From NCBI GenBank assembly GCA_016859345.1, contig CM029121.1:2685329-2749328 (forward strand): a DNA stretch of 64,000 bases, in the 5' to 3' direction. The notes under the pieces are model-generated. The model had not been told where the DNA came from. It saw nothing but the letters and a program-made list of their open reading frames with translations, and made no database searches. Source of the DNA: Istiophorus platypterus (lineage: Eukaryota > Chordata > Actinopteri > Istiophoriformes > Istiophoridae). The number at the start of each line of letters is the position of its first letter. Position 1 is the first letter of the stretch. This document shows, piece by piece, positions 13,280-25,900 of this stretch. The position numbers and the translations under genes are program-made.

Positions 13280-13400
13280 TGGAGGAAAAAGGATAACAGT
13301 GCCCCATCCATAGAGCAGGAGGGGTCACTGAATGGTTTAACTATGAAAATGATGTGAATCATATGCTGTGACCTTTACAGTCACCATATCTTAAAGTCAT
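13280..13400 (+). mobile_element. Tc1-like relic fragment
   Basis: A short stretch is similar to 26.33-26.42 kb and to the relic at 0.6 kb (shared wording around ATGAAAATGATGTGAATCATATG and the following TGACC...CAGTCACCA). It is a heavily decayed piece of the same Tc1-like family, with no open frame. Confidence 0.4.
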
Positions 13401-13867
13401 AAACACTTAATGTAATATAGCAGTACTGGTCCGGTACTGCTATAAATGGGACCGGTTGGTGGTGCCTCAGTCTGCAGACATCACAACTACTCTGGACTGG
13501 CCAGGGTCCAATTGAAATGTACAAAAATGTGATGTGGACATTTATGGCCTCCAGTGCACATACACTGAGAATGATTTTCAAATGGTACCTATGCCCTCAA
13601 ATCCAGTCAGAAACATCTCCTCTGGCATATTTAAAAAATGTGAGAGAGGAGTGACCGAGCAACGTCTGTAAGAAGGAGGGGGGGCCTTGGGGCATCGTAG
13701 TTTGTGACACGATAGGCTTAACATGAGGGAGACTGACAACCAATCAGTGTAGCTGAGACAGGAGGACATAGAGCAGGTAGACAGCTTACCAGCCATGAGA
13801 AGCTGCTGTCAGACTCATTGTGTCTTTGCTGAGAAGACAGGGAGTTTGGTGCTTCCTATACTTGGCA

Positions 13868-14772
13868 CATATAGTAGCATGAAAAGGTTTCGGGCCCCCC
13901 GGTCAAAATTTCTCTTACTGTGATGAGTTAAGTGAGTAAAAGTTGAACTGATCCCCAAAAAGCATGGAGTAACACAGCTTGTAAAAGCTTTTGTAGCAGC
14001 TAAGAGTATTTCAGTTCTTGTGTGAGGGATTATCGATGATGTTTAGGTCAGTAGACTGTGAGGGCCTCTACCAATGAAATGCTTCCAATGCCACTTGCTG
14101 CAGCTTTTCATGAAATTTGTCACCTTCTTTCTCCAAACATACCTTTGCTCATGGCAGCTGAAAAGTTCTATCTTAACTTCATCAGTCCACAGGACTTGTT
14201 TCCAAATCACATCAGACTTGTTTAGATCTTCCTTTGCAAACCTCAGATCCTGAATTTTACAGGGAGGATGCAGGAAAGGTTTTCTTCTGATGACTCTTCA
14301 TGAAGGTCATATTTGTGTAGGTGTCACTGCACAGTGGAACAGTGCAGCACCATTCCAGAGTCCGATAAATCTTCCTGAAGGTCTTTAGCAGTCAGGGGTT
14401 TTGATTTGCCTTTCTAACAATCCTATGAGTAGTTCTCTCATAAAGTTTTCTCGGTTTTCCAGACTTCAACTTGACCTCCACCGTTCCTGTTAACTGCCAT
14501 TTCATAATTATATTCCAGACTGAGTTAATGGCCTCCTGAAAACACTTTGCTATCTTCTTTTATCCTTCTCCTGCGTTGTTTGCATCAGTTATTTTAATAT
14601 TTTCACTCTAAACTTGTACAAAACAAAAATAAAACACTAATCTTGTTTAAAATGTTTAAAGAACCTTTACCTTCATGTCTTTTGGAGATCAGTTCATGTT
14701 CTACTCACTTAACTGTTTTAAGTAACAGGAATCTTGACAAGGGTGCCCCAACTTTTTCCTCTCCATAATGAC
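13868..14772 (-). mobile_element. Tc1/mariner-type element with long terminal inverted repeats
   Basis: The two ends (about 13868-13965 and 14675-14772) are inverted copies over roughly 85 bp, sharing blocks such as AGTTAAGTGAGTA and TGAACTGATC. The minus strand between them encodes decayed Tc1-like transposase, including KQVLWTDEVKIELF and RYVWRKK (family form VLWSDETKIELF...RYVWRKK). The element is about 0.9 kb, shorter than a complete 1.3-1.6 kb Tc1, so it is internally deleted. Confidence 0.75.
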
Positions 14773-17507
14773 AACAACAAAAGAGAGGAATTAAAAATAG
14801 GTTGTAGTTACTCTTTAACTCCTGAAAGGAGAAATATTTGTATTTCTTCGGTGAGGGAGAAGTTTGTTTTCAGTTTTGGGATTTTCAAGAAGAGGTAATT
14901 AAACCTTTTTGTCGAATAAAACATACCAGACAGAAATTATTATTCCAAGCAGGGTGTTTTTATGTCTTAAAACATGTCACAACAGGGATCATCAGACTGG
15001 GATTTGAGGTGGGCACAGAGAAAATCACTTCCTTTAGCAGACTAATGTAAAAAGCCAAACTCTAGTATCAAACTGAACACAGGGCCCAACGAAACTCAAA
15101 CATTCAAGTAAAGTCTCAATAATCAAACTCAAGTGCATTGGTACTTTAATGATTTGAAACCAAGTCTTCAGGGCTTTGAAACCAAAACTATACATGAGAG
15201 TTATAGCATCTTTGGTGCATTAAATCTGTTGTTTATACAGTTTACACAGTCAACTGAATCACTGGGTTTTTACTGTTGTACACGGCATTATCCCCTAAAA
15301 CACCCAACAACTCAAAGAAAAAAAATGTTTGTGGAAAAATTATTGTGCACCATCAGTATGAAATATGTGATTCAACCAGGTCTACTCCACCTCGTGCATG
15401 CAAACCTGAAAGCCCATCAGGGATAAAAGTAAGAAATAAGATGAAGACATGGTCCTTCTTCTCTCTAGTTATATTTACACCTACTCTACCGCTTTGAAAA
15501 ACAGAGAGTATGCTAAATTTCCAAATTACTCAGGAGAACACCTGTCAGCAATTCTCACTGATACTATTTCAGTGGTGCTGAGGCTGTTTAGTGCAATTCT
15601 ATTGCTGCCATAAGCCAAGTTCAAGTAGCAGAAACCTCATACACTCAAATTAAAAAAGAAAAAATTAAACTAAAACAATCTGCATACATAGCCTCATCTG
15701 GGATATTTTTCACGATTCCCACTGTCAGTTAAGTAATGTAGATGTGTCCTCCAATAAGCAGCTAATAAAGCACTGTGTGACTTACCTCATTTCAAGTTCT
15801 TGGTAATTTTGTGTGAAGATGTTTTATTTGTTTGTTTTGTAGAGATTTGCCTGAGGACCAAAATAAACAAACGTTACTAAAATTGATTACTAGTGTCAAG
15901 GCCAGATTAGCTCCTTAAAGCTTCCTCAGTTGGTTCCGCTGGGTCCTCACTGATGAAACATTGTTTAATTTCACAGTTTCAGTCTCTAACACACACTGCG
16001 TTGTAGTCATGATTATTTTGATGAAATTTTTACATGCTGCTAAGGAAAGTTGTATATTTCACTTACACTTTAAGTATAATGTGTGTATTAAATCCTACCA
16101 AATTAAAATCATAACAGAAATCTAACAACAATTTATTGATAAGAAAATCTAATAGCAGTTCCCTCTCACTGCTAATCATCTTGAAAATGAGCTTCCTAAT
16201 TGCTAAAATGCCCATATTTAATCCCATATTAGAAACTCATATCCAGAGTGGAGAGAATAAGGTTTCTGGTAAAAACAGAACACATACAATATTTACAATA
16301 TTTATTGTAGTAAACTGGCCGAGGTTTTTTGATTAGAGAGCACAGTGTGAAGTGCAGTATTTCACTTCCACACATTATTACCCACAGGCAAACAGTGTCA
16401 GGTTCATGGTGAATATTTCCATATAATTTCTCTTTTTCTACAACATTGTCTGATCAACATCATGTTCAGACTGCTAACAAGCACAAACAGCCAGGGTAAC
16501 GTCATTATTCGCATCCTGCATTGGTTCTTTTATTTGTCTAGTTTGTGTCATACATCTACCAGTAACCGATCTGTACAATGTAACCACTTGGAGTAGAAAC
16601 CAGTATTGATCTTTAGCTCAGCTTTGCTCCAACAGTGTCACATAAGCTGCACCATTTTACCTTTACAGCTTTTGCTGTGGTGCTAGCAGCCATGTTCAGA
16701 TCAGGATCAGTTGGAGTGGATTCCTCTCCATCATGATTTGTATTGTTATAAAACAAAAATACCAGAAGAAAAGACCATGCGACTCATCTGAGACACATGT
16801 ATTAAAGAGACAGAACAAGTCTGCATCATGGGTCTTCAAATCAGAAGAAGGATTTCTGGAGAACATACAATGCTTACCTGGGAGCATGTTAATAAACAGA
16901 GAAGTGTTTCTAAAAAGACAAGATGATAATCAATTAATCCCAACTACATGGATATAGGAAGTACAAAATAGAAAGAAAATACACAGTTGAGCACCACAAA
17001 CTGCACACAGTTGAATCAATGCTTCTCTAACACGGTGACGGTAAAAAGTGAACATCATGACCTTCATGAAGGAGGATTTACTGCATTCTTAGCTGCATTG
17101 TCTTTAGCTGGACACAGCCAATAAACTGGTAATTGAGTGTCTATCAACTAAAATGGTGATTTACATTTTTAAGTCCTAAAACTGGTGATCCTTATCTATA
17201 CATAAAATATAAGTGGGTGTTTTTACAGTGTGGAATGTGCATGTTGAACTATTATGAATCATTCTGTTTTAAAATGAATATGGACTTAAAATATGATGCT
17301 GATCCAGCCACTCACTTCTTCATGGTAAAGATTTGCAGCACTCGTGTTCCCAGTGGTTTTGTAAGCAACGTATGGTAACTTTCTAAGCTCTCCTCCTCTC
17401 TGACTCTGTAGGTCTGAAACTTTTGGCTCATCCAGGCTGCTAACATAGACCATTAGGTCTGGCTCTGCCCATGTCACTGGGCCATTAACTAGACCCACAC
17501 ATACTGT

Positions 17508-17712
17508 GTTTGAAATCACTCCCTATTTACTATAAGCTGCACTACATATAAAATTTCTGCCAACAATTCCACAACATAATGGACTGGCTTATGAGACACT
17601 ACAACTGTCAGCGAATACACAAAATGTTGATGGTTGATAAATCTATAGAGTAAATTGTGTGTTTTTTTAAAAGTAGTGAATGTCAGAATGAGGGAGTGGG
17701 TTTTGACAGATG
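17508..17712. mobile_element. Small MITE-like element
   Basis: The ends form an imperfect inverted repeat: TGAAATCACTCCCTATTTAC on the left, and the complement of GAATGAGGGAGTGGGTTTTG on the right. Elements with this start and end are common in teleosts. It is about 200 bp and non-coding. Confidence 0.5.
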
Positions 17713-17984
17713 TTGGACCCTCTCATGGAAAAGAGCTTTCTCTCTGTCCATGGTACTGATCCGTCTGCCCCCTTTACGACCATTAGACCTGGTGTCATCC
17801 ATTGCACTGAACCATGAACTGGGCTCAGATGGAGGCCTTCGACATGGCTCTGACCCACTGTCTGGACTTACATGGATTACTTCTGAGGAGTTGGTTTTTC
17901 CTTTAGAAAAGAGACAGTGGTGATTCAGTCTATTTAATGATGTCAGCTCAAAATGAAAACTACGAAACTAGTACTAATATTTAG

Positions 17985-18085
17985 ACTTTTTTCCATGCCT
18001 CCAGCAGAGCAGAGACAAGGAGCCTTGAACACCTTACTGAGACACTTATGTTGTTTTTTTTCCTTTAATTTCTCACCTGTTTGTA
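17985..18085 (+). mobile_element. Tc1-like relic, 3' tail
   Basis: The sequence from GCCTCCAGCAGAGCAG to the TTTTTCCTTTAATTTCTCA tract matches the tail of the 26.33-26.68 kb relic. Only the end of the element remains. Confidence 0.4.
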
Positions 18086-18528
18086 CCATATAGTGTATAA
18101 TAGGCCTACAACAGCTCTTCCAGACCCAGTAGAGGTTGTACTATTAATTTCCATCTTTATTATTATCTCATAGCTACTGGGCTGCAATGACTGATAAAAA
18201 AAATTTGATATCAAGTAAAAACTGCTCGAAACCAGTGAAAGATATCTTCAGAAAGAAAACAAAAACGACAGAAGTGCTAAATCATAAAATCAGTGTGGAT
18301 CACGTTGAACTGACCACCTGCTCCCTCGGGGACCAGCGCGCTAAAGTCAGGTATCCGATTAGGACTGAAACATCACGCAGACGTATTCTCCCCCTTTTTA
18401 AATCCAATCGACAAAGAAAAATCCGAGGATGACATTGTATGATCTCATTGGATCTGATGGTGCCTCTGCTCGTCCTGTCTGCGGGGTGGGGGGAGCTCCG
18501 CTGACGGCAGCGCCTCGGCTGGAGGGGC

Positions 18529-18537
18529 CATAAAAGG
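18529..18537 (+). promoter_or_regulatory. gal: gal TATA box
   Basis: CATAAAAGG lies in a GC-rich stretch about 30 bp before the inferred transcription start (about 18560). It is about 110 bp upstream of the donor that ends the non-coding first exon (…GGCGAAG at 18640, then gtgagt). Confidence 0.75.
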
Positions 18538-18559
18538 TGGAGGGGTCCTCGCTTCATCC

Positions 18560-18640
18560 GGACTCCGAGGAGCACACACCGACACCGACCGACCTCTGCT
18601 ACCGATTCTGAGCAACACAGGGCGGGAAGTCACGGCGAAG
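18560..18640 (+). other. gal: gal exon 1, 5' UTR
   Basis: This is the inferred non-coding first exon. Its start is placed about 30 bp after the TATA box; its end is a strong donor (AAG|gtgagt). It is spliced to 18844, where the start codon is the first triplet of exon 2. A (TTTG)n tract at about 18683-18720 lies in the first intron. Confidence 0.65.
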
Positions 18641-18843
18641 GTGAGTCTCCGTTCCCGGGGAAGTTTCCTGTTGTTGTTGTTCTGTTTGTTTGTTTGTTTG
18701 TTTGTTTGTTTGTTTGTTTTTTAACTCTCCGGGAAAGTTTTCTTAATATAGACCAGAAGGCGAAAAAGCCTCCTGGTGATGAAAACTGGTCCTGGGATTC
18801 GTCCTCAGTAGAAAAAGTCCAGATACTATTCTCTCTCCCTCAG

Positions 18844-19874
18844 ATGAACAAGTGCTTCGGGATTTTTTGCTTGTCGCTCATTTTCTGCGCAACTTTGTCC
18901 GAGACCATCGGCCTGGTCATCGCGGTAAGACGCTCGACATCCGACGTTCAGCATCCGACATCCGACATTTAACATCCAAAATCCAACTCAGCTTTATTGT
19001 TACTGTGTCAACTTAGTCTCATTTACAGGCACAGATATAAAATAATCATGTACATACCCGAATATGTGATATGAAATGACAATATAAAACAATATCAATT
19101 TAAGAACAGAGACAGTGACTGCATATGAAGACGATAAATACAATTAGGTAAAAAATATCATAATAGAGTTGGGGGTTATATAGTGGGTCAACAGTAAAAT
19201 GTGCAGTAAGGCAAAAAGTATAGGTATTTAGTGTTGTCCACAGAAGTCAAGGTATACAAACTGTCTAAGGCTAGAATATAGAAGCAAAGCCTCCTGATGA
19301 TCCTCCACAGGTATCAGCTGTCTAAGTCTTCCTGTTGTGTTGGTCAAGTGGTCAAATGCCAGACAGTTACAAAAGAAAACACCAAAACAACAGTAAAAAC
19401 AGATTTAATGCTCATAATATCATGGGGCGTACAGTGGTTTAAATAGTTGGGTTGAGTTGACATAATAAAAGTAAACTTGGCTGTTGGGTTTGTAAACCTG
19501 TGTATGATATGTTTGCTTGTGTGTGATGATGTGTCTTAAGAGTCATAGTGGGTCACCTAAAATAATAGATACAAAAAAAGTGAGGAAGTGTTAGTGTTCG
19601 TTTACTGACTTGTCTAATTAATTTATTCACTAATTCAACCATAGATTTCAAATGTACCCTGAATATCCACACTTTATATTTTAAGAGACTTGAGACACAC
19701 TTGATACAGGACGAGATGTTTCAAAAACCCTCATTAAAATCAGTCAACACTGAACAGTGAACATGCTCATGGTCTGATCACTGTGTCTCTGCAACCCTCA
19801 GGCAAAGGAGAAACGTGGCTGGACTCTGAACAGTGCTGGCTACCTCTTAGGTCCCCGTAAGTACGGACTGCACC

Positions 19875-19941
<67 letters not shown>

Positions 19942-22900
19942 CAGTAATTTGAGATTTGAAATGATACAGCTTAAATCTCATCAGATGTTCTCATTGCAGT
20001 GACCTTTCACCATGTATCTATCACTTCCTATGAAAACACAATACAGATTTGGCCAACAAGCAAAATTCCTAACATACCTAATGTTACATCATTTTGGTTA
20101 AAATTAGGGTGGCAAAAATATATTAAACAACAAACTCTACTTTTCCTTTGACATCAGGCTACATCTTTTCAGGGCATAGTTTGATTAATTTATATATACT
20201 CAAAAGTTTGTCTATGGGAAGCCAATAACCTGAACCACACAGTTCAGTATATTATTCCTCATATTAATGCCCTCTACAATAATGAAACGGTGTTTGAAAT
20301 AAATTACACTTCCAGAACTGCTGGATATGCACAGCACAGCTTTGTGTTCTAGCACCTCTCCCCATGTCCCCAGACAGCATTTGGTCGGTCATGTTCAGGC
20401 TTTTAGATTTCTTCAAACACAAAGGCCTCAGGTGACTGAAACCAGGCTCTGCTCAAGTGCCAGCAGCTCATATTGTTTAATGTTAATGTTAATAAAATTT
20501 GTAAAACATAGTTGATGGAAAAGTCTTTAGTGGTTTTAGTGATAAATCCTATGATATAACATTTTAATCACATTTAAGAGATTATATAATGAATGTCTTT
20601 ACCAAAGGCTGAGCCAGGAGAAGAGCCTGGATTGAGGCACAAAAATCTAAAGATTAAAAAAAAATGTACTCCTGAAGCCTTTGTTAATGATCTTATATAC
20701 ACCTGTGCTGCAGTGCAACAGGTCTGTTCATATCACATCCAGTTCATATCCACATAACTGTGGATATAAACTGTAAAATCGACTCTTTTTATCATTATTA
20801 TTATTGGACTATTTTCATATTCCTCATTTTCAATTGGTTAAGTTATGGTAGTCGATAAACTGCGAGAACCAAAGATGAAAACATTTTCTCACAAACCTTT
20901 TCTGAATTTCCTTAAATACAATCCCCGAATCTGAAGAAAGGCATCGTGAAAGAGAATACTTTTGTCAAATGTCTGAACTACATGTTGAATTTACATTAAA
21001 TTGCATTTTCAGTTTCCCCCCAATATTTAGAGATGTTGTAGAATAGCACTAAAGAGACTGTTTGAAAGATTGTAGCTCGGAGTGGGGAAAAAAGACAATC
21101 TTTGTGAGTTTAAAGCTGCAAACATTAATATTTTCAGCCACTTGGAGGCAGCAGAGTGAGCTTAGAACACAAGACTGACGTACTATCCCCTTATTAAGCT
21201 GATATGAAAACAGCAGCCAATGTACACAGTGGTGTTTGTGTCACTCTCACAGATCTGTCCTTACAAAAACCAAACTGTAAAACAATCCATTTTCACCTTA
21301 GATAAATTGGACCTAACTTGTTAACTAGTGAGTCTCAGAGGTGTTGGTTGGTGCTACTGTTTGGACAGAGATTGACGAGCTGCTTCCCTGTTTCCAGGCT
21401 TTAGTCTCTTATTTAGGTTAGGACAGGTCCTGGGGTTTTATTGATCCTCTGTAACTCTAAAATGTGCATTTACCTAGTGTTGAACTTTGATATAAAAATA
21501 TTGATCGGTACAGCTTTAACCAAAGCTGGGGGATGAAGAGGAGCTTTTATTCTGAACCTGAGTAAACATGAAATGTCTGTAGAACTAATGCTAAATAATA
21601 ACCTTATGCACACCATGAACATGATTTTCTCATTTTACACAGTTAAAAAGTGACTAATCTCTCGCTTGGCTTTAACATGTTTTGCCAGAAAATGTTTTCT
21701 TCCTTTTCCAGAGCTTTACAAAAGACACGGTCCAGCTCGTTCTTTCTTTGCTCCTGTCCACTGTCTCCACTGTTACATCTATTCTAGTGTAATATAAAGA
21801 TTGCCTCATTACCTTGAGAGGACATATTAAGTGAACACTGGGTTTTCAGATGTGAGTGTATGCATGTGGGTGTGGGTGTGTAGGGGGGATCCCAATCAGA
21901 ACAGGAACCCTGGAAATGTTGTCCCTTTGTGTGCGTGTGAGTGTGGAGTGTGTTTGTGTGTGTGAGAGAGAGAGAGAGAAGCCCAGGTAAAGGTTGCTCC
22001 TGCCTCATCCTGTGTTTCAGGTCGTATTGATCACCTAATTCAGATAAAGGATTCTCCCAGTGCCAGAGGCAGAGACGAGCTGGTCACTCAATGTAAGATA
22101 GAAAACCACGGCCACTGCAGGGCCTTGGTGTCAGGCCAGGAATTGCTCTGTCTGAACATCCCGCCTCTTAGCTGCTTCTACCCCTCATCAGGGGAGGACG
22201 TCTGCCATCCCGCTGCTGTATGTGCTTATGCATCCAAACATTGCATTTGTCTCTGTGCTTGAAGCAAAGGAATTCATGTTGATCTCATATGAGGAACTGT
22301 TGGGTGAGAAAGGCTGTGGCACAGTGGGAAGAGGAGGAAAACCTCCCACTACTCCATCCTATGAATACTCACACACTATTCTAAGATGGCCACCTCCAGT
22401 GCAGGCCAGTCGCAGCAGATTAAATAACCTAAATTCTCAGTAGTGATTAGATAGTAGGTTGAAGCAGATATGAACAACCAGAGTATAGCTATGTTTTATT
22501 CGCTGAATCGATTATATTCATGTTAATAATGGAGGATTTTATTTAGCTAAAATTGTCAGCAAAGGTTACCGCAGCCAATTGGCTGACACCTCTGTAGTTC
22601 TTTTTGCCAGGTTGGACGTTTCATAATGGTCAGCTATTCTGATATCTCCAGGTTTCGTGAATAGTTTCTGGCCATTGGGTTGTTTTAATTATGGTATATG
22701 CAGTATGATACCAATACAGTATAAATCAGATAATCAGTGTTTTTGAATGTCTCAAAAAACACTAACTGCCCTGGAAGCTACTTCAAACAAATCTTACGGA
22801 AGAAATAATTCAGGATATTTGGAAACATGCTTGTTTAATGTTTTATCCAGAGTAAGATTAGAGGAGCACCATCACATTCAACTGGGTGTTTCTAGTACAG

Positions 22901-25900
22901 AGATACTGTAGGTCCAGGCTCTACTAGCTTAGCATAAACTGATCGCTTACTTCTGTGACTAGTAAGAGAAAATATGCTTTGTACCAGCTCCAAAGCTTAA
23001 CTGTAATACTGCATAATATTAGCTATTAATTTATATACATAAACCCCCATGTCCTGGTTTTAGATATCTAATTTCCATGAGTTATATGAGGTATAACATG
23101 TAGGTAAGACATTGCAGGAGCTGTTGTGAGGGAGCTAGGCTGGCGGTTTGTCTTCCAGACTTTGGCTAAACTAAATACTGGATCTACACTAAGGCCGGTT
23201 AAGGTACATACTCCACACAAGGTTTAGCTGCTCTCCCAGTTTGCATATGAGCTATATATATGAGCCTTTTTAGACTGATTTGAAGTGTTAGGCTATCTTG
23301 ACTTTCTAGATTAGTGATATAAAACATTAAACTGGATAGCAGAGAGGAATGTGTGCTCTCAAAATACTACATTCTTCACCTCTGAACAGAAACAGACGTA
23401 CTTCAAAATCTTCATGGACCACTTTAATTGTTAATACTGGATCAAATTCTTCTTTGGTTGTTGCATATTTAGCAGCGATTTTAATTTAGTGATCCTCGCT
23501 GGAATATTAGACACCTAGTGCTGCGCTTCAGCTGTAGCTTACTTTCCTTATACAAAGCTGCTGTGCAGTTACATTACGAGGGCAGCGACAGTTTCTGACT
23601 GCACAGTATCTCCGGTCAGAATCAGAGAATATTACTCTGATTATAGGAAAGAGATCAAACACACATATGCCCCAAATGTCTCATTACAGATGCATTTGGT
23701 ATTCTCTAAATTGATAGGTCAGTCGCATGTGGCTAATTCTATCACTCGTCAGGCCATTTTTTTTTTTTTACAGTAATTTCCTGACAGTGAGCGTTTTCCA
23801 CCGGACTCTTATGATGTTAAAAGCATGAAAATATTAAGTATTGGAGGTAGAGTTTTAATTTTTTGGTTGCTGAATGGTTGAGCCCAACAATTCCTCTAAC
23901 ATAAATAATTCTGTGTGAGTCCTGTGTTTTCTGGATCTATCCATCCACTGCAGCCTCCTCCTAACGTTGACGTTGTTGCTCTTTATACGACATCATCTGG
24001 CATCTTTCTTTGCTCTTGTCATAATTACTCACCCACTAGAATTTGCATAACAGTGAAAAGTTACTACAAGTGATAATAAGTTGCTTGCACAGACGATCTA
24101 CAGGCTCATTTGATTACAGGAGGGAAGTCCTGTGTCCCAGCCAGATTCCCAGCCAAGGAACATTAGTTTTATGTCATACCCCTCTTTTTGCCAGTGTTTC
24201 CAGTCTCTCTGTCAGACTGTTGAATATCAAATGAGGCAAAATGCCAAAAATAAGTTTAACAATTTCAAGAAAAATATATTATGAAACATGATATATCCTA
24301 GTACAAGACAAACTACAGAAGAATTTTCAGTATAAAAATCAGATTCCATTTAACACTGCAGGATATATAAAATCAAATATAAAGACCAAAACACTACGGG
24401 GCCCATAGAGGCAAGAGAAGCAGTTTGTACTTGAAAGACAAAACCATTAAGATACATTATTTTTCCTTCTCCAGGTCATCCAATGTAATGTAATTTAATT
24501 GGACTTCATGTGTACATTATAGTTCAACAGACCCAAAGAGTTCAGAGGGTAGCAGCTCAAGCATTACTTTAGCTAATGAGGATGCCCCTAGGTTGAGTCA
24601 AACAATTCAGGCCACTTAGCATCGCTCCTCTTCAATCACACGTCATGGCCACTCGATATGTGGTGAGCGGAGGGTGGAACTTTAAAGATAAAGACACATA
24701 CCTGAAAAAGACCAGTGGGTGAAGCTGCTAAGTCAAAGAAAAGTCTGATGAGGTAGATATTTTCTGTAGTGGATGTTCATCTTCATTAACTTTATCATTT
24801 GAAAGCATAATTACATCAAAAATCTCTATATGAGCCCCAGTCTGTAAAAAGAACATTTAAAAGCACTTTGTGCTGTTTTGAAGATATTTCCACAATCCTT
24901 TCCCTTCGATTAAAAAGATTTAACAGATATCGAATATTATATTTAACATATTTTTTAAGCTGCAAATCTGTATCCTACCTAGGCAGCCGTGTGATTGCAA
25001 ATTATTTACTGTTGGTCAGCTCATTGGGATGAGGACTTTGACCTCTGTTTATGAAATTTCACTGGAGGCCCATGGAAATTCTATGCCACTCTTTTAATGC
25101 AAAGACTCCATAGTAATACACTGAGAGCTGAGGATGCACTTAACACCATGGCTAAGCGAATCAATTTGCTTGTCTATTATTTTATTTTCATTTTTATCAT
25201 CATTATTATTCTAATGCATTTCCCTGTGTGTTAAAATTACAGTCCATCCTATTTTGAATGTGCTTTTATTTCCCCTGTTGGTCAAATCTGTTTTACAGCA
25301 ATTCCATGAGCCAAGCCCTGCAGGTGGTCCGTACAAGTTTGGAAATTAACCCAAACAATTACCAACCAAATACCATCTTTAAATAACCACATGTTCAACA
25401 ATGTCCTTAAGCTCTTTTTACAAGAATGAGATAGTGGTGTGCCATTTGTTCACTGTGTATGTATGTGTGTCTTGTATGATGCTTCTGTAACATTGGGATA
25501 TTTAGGGAATGTATGTGTTTTCTGTTGTTATTGTATTAGATAAGCATCTCAACAGTTCAGACTTGGCAAATTCAAAATATTTTCTGTTGCCATGAGATAC
25601 TGTATTTTCAGTTCAAGCAAATATGAAGTAAAAGAAATTAATTCACAGCTGAAATATGGAAATCCTGGAGCAGCTGAAAATTAATTTTTGGAAAAAGAAA
25701 CCTCACATTAAAATCATTTTTTTTTACTTTTGAACTGTAGTGTAACTTTACATCATAACATTGCCAGAATTTCTTGTGAATTTAACTTAGGGCTGCAACC
25801 AGTGGAATCAAATGCTCATGTATGACTGTATGGATTGTGATCACTCCTCATTGTTCAGATGGAATAGATGGACACAGGACACTAGGAGACAAGCAGGGTC

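Larger units (their letters stand above)
14780..18500. other. Intergenic stretch upstream of gal
   Basis: No coding exon could be supported. Short open frames here lack splice context and family motifs. The only structures noted are a small MITE at 17.51-17.71 kb and a Tc1-like tail at 17.98-18.08 kb. The last few hundred bases should hold the proximal gal promoter. Confidence 0.5.
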
